This document shows positions 1-6,093 of a DNA stretch of 8,147 bases, piece by piece (position 1 is the stretch's first letter; every line of letters begins with the position of its first letter). The stretch is taken from contig PKZC01000056.1 of the NCBI GenBank assembly GCA_003132905.1, positions 1-8,147 of the forward strand. Reading direction: 5' to 3'. Position numbers and translations under genes: made by a program. Under the pieces are notes generated by a model that was given only the letters and a program-made list of their open reading frames with translations, was not told the DNA's origin and did not search any database. This DNA is from Bryobacterales bacterium (GTDB lineage Bacteria > Acidobacteriota > Terriglobia > Bryobacterales > Bryobacteraceae).

Positions 1-71
1 CTGGAGGACGGCGCTTTCCAACTGACGATAATAGCCGAGTTTTGAGCGCGCGCACTCCGATGGGCAGCTAA
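1..71. other. Left edge, downstream of cpaE; no supported gene
   Basis: These 71 bases follow the cpaE stop on the minus strand. Another pilus assembly gene (for example a cpaF-type ATPase) could begin here. On the minus strand, frames stay open to the edge from a GTG at 53-55 and a TTG at 19-21, but neither has a recognisable Shine-Dalgarno sequence and too few residues are visible to identify a family. I therefore call no gene here. Confidence 0.3.
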
Positions 72-1277
72 CTATCCCGCTGTTTTCCTGGCAGGTGTGA
101 TAGCCTTGCTCGGCACCACCGAGAAGAACTCGATGAAGCGCTTCTTCGGCTCGGGCGCGGCTATGGCCTTCGATTCCAGCATGCACTGCGCTAGTGAAGT
201 GAACTGCCGGCCAAGTTCGCTGCCGGAATCCACCCAGCGGCCCGCCGTCATGGCGCGTTGGACGCCTTGATAGTCGTTCGGAAAGGTCATGTAGATCGGA
301 ACGCCCAGCAGTTGCTCGATCTGCTGCGGAGAGATCAGCGAACGTTTCGGGCAGCGGTTCAGAATTACGCTGACGCGCTCTCCCAGGTCCAGCTGTTTCA
401 GGTAAAGGTACTTCTCGCGCGCCAGGTGCAGCGATGGGATCTCGGGGGTACACACTAGAAAAATACGTTTCGATTCGTGCATGATCTCGAGCGAATACCG
501 CTCCAGATTGCCCGACATGTCAAAGCACAGCGACGTGTAGTTCCGCCGCATGAACTCCATCAGATGGCGGATCTGCGCCGGGTCGATACGGAAATCCGGA
601 TTGAGCTTGCCCGCGTGCAGCACGTCGAGTTTGTCTACCGTGCTCACCATCGTCGGCCACAAACTTTCGTCCATCTCCAGCGCGTGCTCGGCTGCATCGG
701 TGACGCAATAGGCGCTGTCCAGCTTCAGCAGGAACCGCACCATGCCCGAATTCAGATCGAAATCGGATAGCAGCACCGATGAATCTGCGATGCGCGACAT
801 GGCCACCGCGGTGTTCATCGCTACCGTGGATGTTCCTACGCCCGCCTTGGACGGAAGGAAACTATAAACCTGATTCGTCGCCTCAATAGCGGGTGGCCGC
901 GCCTGCACCGCGTCTTTGATTCGTACTAAGGCGTCCACCAGAGTCTGGCGATCGAAGGGCAGCGATGCAAACTCGCGAATGCCCGCCCGCATTACTTCCA
1001 GCAGTATCTGCGGATCCACAAACCGGCTCACTGCAACAATCTGAACCCCCGGCGTGTTCTTCTCTACCTCGCGCGCGATCTCCATCGCCTTGGCAGTCGA
1101 TTCGGTGCTGACGAAAATCACTTGCGGCGCGTGCGCACGTAGAAAACGCAGCAGTTCAAGCCCGTTCGGATAGCGGTCCAGAGTTCTCGTGATGCTCGCG
1201 ATCCCGATCTCTGTGAGTATCGCCTCTAGTCTTTCGTTTAGATCCACATCCGGACAGATAATTATGCCTCTAAGCAT
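72..1277 (-). CDS. cpaE: CpaE/TadZ-like pilus assembly ATPase with degenerate receiver domain
   Basis: This 401-aa cytoplasmic protein has the two-part layout of CpaE/TadZ, the MinD/ParA-like factor that positions the Tad/Flp pilus secretion machine at the cell pole. Residues 1 to about 125 look like a response-regulator receiver fold, but the phosphoacceptor position after strand 3 (VIFVSTES, around 54-60) has no Asp, and the usual Lys-Pro near strand 5 is Leu-Pro (FASLPF, 103-108). Residues about 136-380 form the ATPase. They carry a deviant Walker A, KAGVGTST (144-151), which keeps the MinD signature lysine but lacks the P-loop lysine. They also carry an A'-type motif, DFDLNSG (172-178), and a Walker B-like strand ending in D253. 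The ATG at 1277 is preceded by AGGAG (1287-1291 on the plus strand, 9-nt spacer). Other tad/cpa genes are presumably beyond the left edge. The family call is firm; the exact gene name is less so. Confidence 0.85.
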   Translation of the reverse strand: MLRGIIICPDVDLNERLEAILTEIGIASITRTLDRYPNGLELLRFLRAHAPQVIFVSTESTAKAMEIAREVEKNTPGVQIVAVSRFVDPQILLEVMRAGIREFASLPFDRQTLVDALVRIKDAVQARPPAIEATNQVYSFLPSKAGVGTSTVAMNTAVAMSRIADSSVLLSDFDLNSGMVRFLLKLDSAYCVTDAAEHALEMDESLWPTMVSTVDKLDVLHAGKLNPDFRIDPAQIRHLMEFMRRNYTSLCFDMSGNLERYSLEIMHESKRIFLVCTPEIPSLHLAREKYLYLKQLDLGERVSVILNRCPKRSLISPQQIEQLLGVPIYMTFPNDYQGVQRAMTAGRWVDSGSELGRQFTSLAQCMLESKAIAAPEPKKRFIEFFSVVPSKAITPARKTAG

Positions 1278-1286
1278 CGCGTGAAA

Positions 1287-1291
1287 CTCCT
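1287..1291 (-). promoter_or_regulatory. Ribosome binding site of cpaE
   Basis: The minus strand reads AGGAG here, 9 nt upstream of the ATG at 1277-1275. This fixes the start of cpaE. No convincing promoter was found upstream of it; TTGTTG with a 17-nt spacer to TAGGCT is the best candidate and it is weak. Confidence 0.7.
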
Positions 1292-1356
1292 ACTTGTAGC
1301 CTAAGGCTCAAACACGGTATCAACAATTGGTTTGTGGTACTAGTTTTCTTCCGGCA

Positions 1357-1398
1357 TCACCTTAGCGAAAGCGGCAAATGCTGGCGAACCTAAGGTGA
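1357..1398. repeat. 9-bp inverted repeat / potential hairpin between divergent genes
   Basis: TCACCTTAG (1357-1365) is exactly inverted as CTAAGGTGA (1390-1398). The 24-nt centre could form a small inner stem, CGGC/GCTG with one G-T pair around an AAAT loop, separated from the outer stem by a 6x6 internal loop. There is no T-run on either strand, so it does not look like an intrinsic terminator. It lies between cpaE (minus) and the secreted-protein gene (plus), so an operator or a structured leader is possible. The repeat is seen directly; a function is only inferred. Confidence 0.55.
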
Positions 1399-1434
1399 AC
1401 AACCGAGGGCGGCTGTAAATTTGTACGAGGTTAC

Positions 1435-1468
1435 CCCGTGCTCCATCTATTCCCGTGCTCCATCTATT
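1435..1468 (+). repeat. Perfect 17-bp tandem duplication
   Basis: CCCGTGCTCCATCTATT occurs at 1435-1451 and again, with no mismatch and no gap, at 1452-1468. The second copy ends 8 bases before the ATG at 1477, so the duplication lengthens the leader of the secreted-protein gene. Seventeen is not a multiple of three, so the two copies are read in different frames. It also creates upstream GTG codons (1438 and 1455). A perfect copy suggests a recent slippage event. Confidence 0.9.
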
Positions 1469-1476
1469 ATGGAGAG

Positions 1477-2100
1477 ATGAGGTTCCTCCTCGCCGCCTGC
1501 TTGGCGGCGTGCGCGGCATTGTTCGCACCGATCATGTCCGCGCAGATTATCCCGTTCGAATCCAACGGGCTGCTTTACAAAACGCTCACCAAGGGCGGCG
1601 TCACGGTGATGTTTGCTTACCTCCCGGCCCACTTGAAGGAATATTCCATCATGCAGGTCTCGATCGCCAACGGCTCGCCTATCTCCTGGACCGTGAAGCC
1701 GGAGGACTTCAGCTATCGCCAACCGGACGGAACCGTGGGGCAAGCCTCACCCGCGCTGGCCGTCGTCAATAATCTGCTCGCCAAAGCCGGCCGCCACGAC
1801 GTCATCAAGCTGGTTACCACTTACGAGCGCGGCGTTTACGGCAACGAGCACATGCAGACTACCAACGGGTATGAATCGCGCCGTCAAAGCGCTCTGGCCG
1901 AAGGCATCTCGGCGCGGCTGAAAGCGGGCGCAGCTGCTTCGGCTCTGGCCCTGGTCCCCACCAAGCTTGCCTCGGGAGAATCCACCGACGGCGCCATTTT
2001 CTTCCCCAGCAACGGCCATCTGCTAGGCGCGGGGACGCTCGTGGTTCATACCGGCGGAGAAATCTTCGAATTTCCCTCCGATGGCGAGCCGGCCAAATAG
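1477..2100 (+). CDS. Secreted protein of unknown function
   Basis: This is a 207-aa protein with an N-terminal signal peptide: MRF followed by a hydrophobic stretch to about residue 20, with likely cleavage after A22 (MSA/Q). It should act in the periplasm or outside the cell. Two LAAC motifs end at C8 and C12, but they lie too close to the N-terminus for a credible lipobox. The mature part alternates beta-strand-like segments (GVTVMFAYLP, VSIANGSPISWTV, GAIFFP, GTLVVHTGG) with an Ala-rich helix around 131-150 (ISARLKAGAAASALALV). This suggests an Ig-like beta sandwich with a helical insertion, though that is only an inference. I recall similar uncharacterised proteins in acidobacteria but cannot name a family. 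The ATG at 1477 is preferred over the in-frame GTG at 1438 because the signal peptide starts there and GGAG (1471-1474) precedes it, although the 2-nt spacer is short. It converges with padR. Confidence 0.75.
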   Translation: MRFLLAACLAACAALFAPIMSAQIIPFESNGLLYKTLTKGGVTVMFAYLPAHLKEYSIMQVSIANGSPISWTVKPEDFSYRQPDGTVGQASPALAVVNNLLAKAGRHDVIKLVTTYERGVYGNEHMQTTNGYESRRQSALAEGISARLKAGAAASALALVPTKLASGESTDGAIFFPSNGHLLGAGTLVVHTGGEIFEFPSDGEPAK

Positions 2101-2137
2101 GGGTCTGAGTGGAGCGCGGCCGCCTGCCGTTAGCGCC

Positions 2138-2644
2138 TCACAAATCTTCCAGTTCCCGCCGCGCCCGGTCTAGAATATCTTCCACTCGCGCCCTCTTCGC
2201 TGGGTCGCGCGTAGCGTTTTTCATCGCGCGAATAGTCGCTTTCATCATCGGACCCAGCGCGCTCTGTCCGATCCACTGCCCCCAGTCGCCCCAGTCTGAA
2301 GTCCGCTGCCAGATGTTGTCCGCCGTCGCGCTCTCGCGCTGCAGCTCCTGTTTCCCCAAATCGGTGAGCTGGTACACCCGCTTGCCATCCTTCGTCTCAG
2401 AGATGATCATCCCCTCATCTTCCGATTGCTGCAGCGACGGGTACATCGTGCCCGCGCTCACCCGATAGCTCCCACCCGATCTTGATTCCAGCTCCTTCAT
2501 CAGGTCATAACCGTGTCTCGGCTTATCGGAAAGCAATGACAGGATCGCAATCCGAACCTCTCCCGTGCCAAAAAAACGTCCGCGCGGGCCCCACGGTGGA
2601 ATATAAGCCCAGCTTCTTCCCCAATCACCGGAACCGTGTCGCAT
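2138..2644 (-). CDS. PadR-family transcriptional repressor
   Basis: This 168-aa cytoplasmic protein has the PadR winged-helix layout. A Gly/Trp/Pro-rich lead (residues 1-28) ends in RGRFFGTGEVR. The DNA-binding domain spans about 29-105, with the conserved LSLLSDKPRHGYDLMKELE, the recognition-helix region SAGTMYPSLQQ (63-73), and the wing GKRVYQLTDLG (87-97). A charged C-terminal helix region (about 105-168) probably dimerises. The chosen ATG at 2644-2642 has a strong site, AAAGGAGG (2651-2658 on the plus strand), with a 6-nt spacer. The frame stays open for 80 more codons upstream, but that stretch runs through promoter and dyads and does not look like protein. In its place as neighbour of an RND pump, this class usually represses the efflux genes and itself. 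The inducer is unknown. In the segment usually LQQLEDEG, this protein has Ser instead of Leu. Confidence 0.9.
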   Translation of the reverse strand: MRHGSGDWGRSWAYIPPWGPRGRFFGTGEVRIAILSLLSDKPRHGYDLMKELESRSGGSYRVSAGTMYPSLQQSEDEGMIISETKDGKRVYQLTDLGKQELQRESATADNIWQRTSDWGDWGQWIGQSALGPMMKATIRAMKNATRDPAKRARVEDILDRARRELEDL

Positions 2645-2650
2645 ACCAGG

Positions 2651-2658
2651 CCTCCTTT
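2651..2658 (-). promoter_or_regulatory. Strong ribosome binding site of padR
   Basis: The minus strand reads AAAGGAGG, 6 nt before the ATG at 2644. This rules out the longer reading that would start at 2884. Confidence 0.85.
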
Positions 2659-2660
2659 CA

Positions 2661-2674
2661 TTCGATATATCGAA
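2661..2674. promoter_or_regulatory. Operator-like 14-bp perfect palindrome (site 1)
   Basis: TTCGATATATCGAA is a perfect palindrome. It lies 16 nt upstream of the padR start, next to its ribosome binding site, and downstream of the predicted padR promoter. A repressor bound here would block transcription or translation of padR. PadR proteins typically bind short AT-rich dyads close to their own gene, so this is the best candidate operator. The palindrome is seen directly; binding is inferred. Confidence 0.65.
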
Positions 2675-2685
2675 AGCGCTATCTT

Positions 2686-2699
2686 TCGACGTATATCGA
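2686..2699. promoter_or_regulatory. Operator-like imperfect dyad (site 2)
   Basis: TCGACGTATATCGA has TCGA at both ends, like site 1, but with a 6-nt centre (CGTATA) instead of TATA. It lies 25 bp from site 1 centre to centre, near the predicted padR transcription start. It could be a weaker PadR site; the imperfect symmetry keeps confidence low. Confidence 0.35.
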
Positions 2700-2706
2700 C
2701 AAAACA

Positions 2707-2735
2707 ATCGTACGCTATATCTTTCGATATAACAA
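2707..2735 (-). promoter_or_regulatory. Predicted sigma70-type promoter of padR
   Basis: On the minus strand, TTGTTA (2735-2730) is followed after exactly 17 nt by TACGAT (2712-2707), each close to the -35 and -10 consensus. Transcription would begin near 2700, giving a padR leader of about 55 nt. The spacer contains operator-like site 3, so a bound repressor would hinder RNA polymerase. On the plus strand a TATAAC hexamer (2728-2733) overlaps the -35 element and could be a -10 for the pump, but it has no good -35. Confidence 0.5.
2716..2731. promoter_or_regulatory. Operator-like inverted repeat inside padR promoter (site 3)
   Basis: TATATC and GATATA form perfect 6-bp arms around TTTC. The dyad sits between the -35 and -10 of the predicted padR promoter. 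It shares the CGCTAT/CTTTCGA wording with 2677-2689, which suggests duplicated regulator sites. It is placed to affect both padR and the divergent pump operon. Confidence 0.5.
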
Positions 2736-2943
2736 GCAGCCTTTGACCCATCAGGTACAATGGGATCGGAGCCATGCTCCTGTGGAAAAAGCGCATCGTT
2801 TTGCCGCCTCCGCACATCAAAAAAATGCGCCACGCGGGCACAAAAGTAGCCCTGATGCGCACCCGGCCCGGCCCACGTAACCAAAAGGGCCAGTAACGAG
2901 CCTTGGATGAACCGTCGCCTAGTCTTTAGGAGTTTCCTGCCCA
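2736..2943 (+). other. Long leader region of the pump operon
   Basis: About 200 bases separate the operator cluster from the pump start. I see no confident promoter or terminator. A TACAAT hexamer (2756-2761) could be a -10 but has no matching -35. GCGCATC (2791-2797) is inverted as GATGCGC (2854-2860), and GGCCC (2870-2874) as GGGCC (2887-2891), so some folding is possible. A 40-codon ATG frame at 2774-2896 encodes a basic peptide, but nothing else supports it as a gene. AGGAG at 2928-2932 is the ribosome binding site of the pump gene. Confidence 0.4.
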
Positions 2944-5900
2944 GTGTGGATCGTTAATATAGCGCTGAAGCGCCCCTACACCTTTATCGTGATGGCGCTT
3001 CTGATCCTGCTCGTTAGCCCGCTGGTCATCATGCGGACGCCCACCGACATTTTTCCGAATGTCGACATCCCCGTGATCGCCGCACTCTGGAACTACAGTG
3101 GCCTGAGCGCCGAGGAGATGGAGGAACGCGTCGCATCCCCCTACGAGCGTTCGCTCACCACCGTCGTCACCGACATCGATCACATCGAATCGCAAACCGT
3201 CAACGGCCGCAGCATCACCAAGGTCTATTTCCATCCGGGCACCCGCGCCGACATGGCGATGGCACAGATGACCGCCGTCGCTCAAAACTCGATCCATCAG
3301 ATGCCGCCGGGCTCCCAGTCGCCGTACATGCTGGTGTACAGCGCCTCCAGCGTCCCCATCCTTCAATTGGCGCTATCCGGCCAAGGGCTTTCCGAGCAGC
3401 AGCTTTTCGATTACGCCGCCAACTTCATCCGGACGCAGCTCGCCACCGTGCAGGGCGCGGCCATCCCGTGGCCCTATGGCGGAAAGCAGCGACAGGTGAT
3501 GATCGATCTGCAACCCGCCTTGCTCCAATCGAAAGGTCTATCGCCAGCCGACCTTGTAAATGCGATCAACACTCAGAACCTGATCTTGCCCACCGGCACT
3601 TCCAAAATCGGCCAATTCGAATATGACATCGGTCTTAACGCCAGCCCGGAGACGGTGCAGGAGCTCAACGATCTTCCAGTGAAGGCCGTTGGCAATAGCA
3701 CCATTTATGTGCACGACGTGGCGCACGTGCGCGATGGCTTCTCGCCGCAAACCAATATCGTGCGCCGCGATGGGCAGCGCAGCGCCCTGCTCAGCATTCT
3801 GAAAGTGGGCGACACCTCTACGCTCGACATCGTCAAGCAGGTGCGCGGCATGTTGCCCCAGATTGCCACCACGCTTCCGCCTCAGCTCAAGATTGAGCCG
3901 ATCTCCGATCAGTCGTTATTCGTCCGCGCCGCCATCAGTGGAGTGATTCGCGAGGCCATCATCGCTGCCTGTCTCACCGCCATCATGATCCTGCTTTTCC
4001 TGGGAAGCTGGCGCAGCACGCTGATCATCGCGATCTCGATTCCGTTATCGATCCTGTGCTCCATCTGCGTGCTGAGCGCACTGGGCGAAACCATCAACAT
4101 CATGACGCTGGGTGGCTTGGCTTTGGCGGTCGGCATCCTGGTCGACGACGCTACTGTCACCATTGAAAATATCGACCGCAATTTCGACGAAGGCAAAGAC
4201 TTACATACCGGCATTCTGGACGGCGCGGCTCAAATTGCCGTTCCGGCGCTGGTTTCCACGCTTTGCATTTGCATCGTCTTCATCCCCATGTTCTTCCTTA
4301 CGGGCGTCGCGCGCTACCTCTTCGTCCCTCTGGCGGAAGCCGTGGTGTTCGCGATGCTGGCGTCGTACGTTTTGTCGCGCACCCTGGTTCCGACGCTCGC
4401 CATGTACTTGCTCAAGGTTCACGGGCATCATGCCACCGAGCCGAAGTCATGGAATATCGCGGCGCGTTTCCAGCGGGCCTTCGAGCGTGGCTTTGAAGCG
4501 GCGCGCATGGGTTATCTCCGGATGCTGGAAACCTGCATCCGCGGTCGTCGAGTTTTCGTTCCTGTGTTCCTCGGCCTCTGCGCCGCTGCATTTCTGCTGA
4601 TCCCCTGGCTTGGGCGCGATTTCTTCCCCGTAACCGACGCCGGTCAGTTCAACCTGCACTTCCGCGCCAAGACCGGCACTCGGATCGAGGAAACTGCACG
4701 CCTGGGCGACCTGATTGAAACCTCCATGCGCGAGACCATTCCTGAATCGGAACTGGCCAGCATCATCGACAATATCGGTCTGCCCTATAGCTCCATCAAT
4801 ACCGCCTACAGCAACTCGGCGCCGATCGGAACTATGGATGCCGATGTGATGGTCACGCTGAAGCCCGGCCATCGTCCGTCGGATTTTTACGTCCATGAGC
4901 TGCGCCAAAAACTGCCGCGCGAGTTTCCGGGCGTGGCTTTCTATTTCCTTCCGGCCGACATCGTCAGCCAGATCCTAAACTTCGGCCTTCCTGCGCCCAT
5001 CGACATTCAGGTCTCTGGTCCGAACCTGAACGCCAACCACATCTTCGCCACCAACCTTCTGGGCCAGCTGCGCACTGTTCCAGGCGCCGTAGATCTGCGC
5101 GTCCACCAGCTTTTCGACTTGCCGCGAATTCAAGTGAATGTCGACCGCACCAAGGCCATTGAAAGCGGATATTCGCCGCTCGATGTTGCCAATAGCTTGC
5201 TGATTTCCCTCAGCGGAAGTTCTCAAACCCAGCCATCTTATTGGCTCGATCCCAAGAGCGGAGTCACCTACAACCTGGTGGCCCAAACCCCGCAATACGA
5301 CATGACGTCCATCGGCGATCTGAACAACGTACCCATCACCAGCGATGGCGTGCATCGCCCCGAAATCATGGGCGACGTGGTGAGCACCAGCCGAAGAGCC
5401 GAAATGGCGGTGGTTTCGCACTACAACCTGCAGCGCGCCATCGACATCTTCGGCAACGTGCAGGATCGCGACCTGGGCGGCGTCGCCACCGACATCGATC
5501 GCATTGTCGCCAAGGCCCGCGAAAAGCTGCCGCGCGGATCTCAGTTGATCGTCCGCGGGCAGATCGACACCATGCAGTCATCGTTCCGCGGCCTGCTCGG
5601 CGGCTTGGTTCTTTCCATCATCCTGGTCTACTTTCTCATCGTGATTAACTTTCAGTCCTGGCTCGATCCATTCATCATCATCACCGCGCTTCCCGCCGCC
5701 ATGGCCGGAATCGTAATCTTTCTCTTTATCTCGCGCACCACGCTGAGTGTCCCCGCGATGATGGGCGCCATCATGAGCGTGGGCGTGGCCACTGCCAACA
5801 GCATTCTGGTGATCAGCTTCGCCAAGGACCATTTGCAGTTGGAGGGCGATCCGACGCGTGCCGCTCTGGAGGCTGGCTTTACACGTTTTCGCCCCGTTCT

Positions 5901-6093
5901 CATGACCGCCCTTGCCATGATCATCGGAATGATCCCGATGGCCCTGGGCTTGGGTGAAGGCGGTGAACAAAACGCCCCGCTTGGACGGGCCGTGATCGGC
6001 GGGTTGATTTGCGCCACCATTGCTACCTTATTTTTTGTACCCACAGTATTCAGCATGTTGCATAAAAAGCGAGCGATTACCGATGTTAGATAG
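2944..6093 (+). CDS. RND-family efflux pump, inner-membrane permease (AcrB-like)
   Basis: This 1049-aa protein has the full length and layout of a proton-driven RND exporter, the trimeric inner-membrane part of a tripartite efflux pump. TM1 is at about 12-31, followed by a large periplasmic loop to about 330. TM2-TM6 lie at about 332-490, TM7 at about 537-556, a second periplasmic loop to about 880, and TM8-TM12 at about 884-1037. The proton-relay residues are present: D401-D402 in TM4 (VGILVDDATV), K961 in TM10 (ISFAKD) and R983 in TM11 (RFRPVLMT). The DD pair fits the hydrophobe/amphiphile (HAE1) branch better than the heavy-metal branch. The GTG start at 2944 gives the family-typical opening MWIVNIALKRPYTFIV. 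It has AGGAG (2928-2932) 11 nt upstream, and an in-frame stop at 2920 excludes a longer form. It overlaps the adaptor gene and diverges from padR, its likely repressor. The substrate cannot be read from sequence. Confidence 0.95.
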   Translation: MWIVNIALKRPYTFIVMALLILLVSPLVIMRTPTDIFPNVDIPVIAALWNYSGLSAEEMEERVASPYERSLTTVVTDIDHIESQTVNGRSITKVYFHPGTRADMAMAQMTAVAQNSIHQMPPGSQSPYMLVYSASSVPILQLALSGQGLSEQQLFDYAANFIRTQLATVQGAAIPWPYGGKQRQVMIDLQPALLQSKGLSPADLVNAINTQNLILPTGTSKIGQFEYDIGLNASPETVQELNDLPVKAVGNSTIYVHDVAHVRDGFSPQTNIVRRDGQRSALLSILKVGDTSTLDIVKQVRGMLPQIATTLPPQLKIEPISDQSLFVRAAISGVIREAIIAACLTAIMILLFLGSWRSTLIIAISIPLSILCSICVLSALGETINIMTLGGLALAVGILVDDATVTIENIDRNFDEGKDLHTGILDGAAQIAVPALVSTLCICIVFIPMFFLTGVARYLFVPLAEAVVFAMLASYVLSRTLVPTLAMYLLKVHGHHATEPKSWNIAARFQRAFERGFEAARMGYLRMLETCIRGRRVFVPVFLGLCAAAFLLIPWLGRDFFPVTDAGQFNLHFRAKTGTRIEETARLGDLIETSMRETIPESELASIIDNIGLPYSSINTAYSNSAPIGTMDADVMVTLKPGHRPSDFYVHELRQKLPREFPGVAFYFLPADIVSQILNFGLPAPIDIQVSGPNLNANHIFATNLLGQLRTVPGAVDLRVHQLFDLPRIQVNVDRTKAIESGYSPLDVANSLLISLSGSSQTQPSYWLDPKSGVTYNLVAQTPQYDMTSIGDLNNVPITSDGVHRPEIMGDVVSTSRRAEMAVVSHYNLQRAIDIFGNVQDRDLGGVATDIDRIVAKAREKLPRGSQLIVRGQIDTMQSSFRGLLGGLVLSIILVYFLIVINFQSWLDPFIIITALPAAMAGIVIFLFISRTTLSVPAMMGAIMSVGVATANSILVISFAKDHLQLEGDPTRAALEAGFTRFRPVLMTALAMIIGMIPMALGLGEGGEQNAPLGRAVIGGLICATIATLFFVPTVFSMLHKKRAITDVR

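Noticed and set aside
1340..1743. Minus-strand reading frames opposite the start of the secreted-protein gene
   Set aside because: They are Arg-rich shadows of the GC-rich coding strand, with no ribosome site and no family pattern. They would also overlap the signal-peptide gene.
2116..2123. GCGGCCGC palindrome between the two convergent genes as a terminator or operator
   Set aside because: It is an 8-bp GC palindrome without loop, T-run or neighbouring symmetry, and is expected by chance in GC-rich DNA.
2743..2761. TTGACC followed by TACAAT as a plus-strand promoter for the pump
   Set aside because: The spacer is only 7 nt, far too short for a sigma70 promoter.
2645..2884. An 80-codon N-terminal extension of the PadR protein, starting at 2884
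   Set aside because: The stretch contains the promoter, the dyads and a strong ribosome site just before the ATG at 2644. Its peptide is Cys/Arg-rich and unlike PadR N-termini.
3538..5970. Numerous 60-160 codon frames on both strands inside the pump gene
   Set aside because: They lie fully within a clear RND permease, have shadow-like composition rich in His/Arg/Asp, and show no independent starts.
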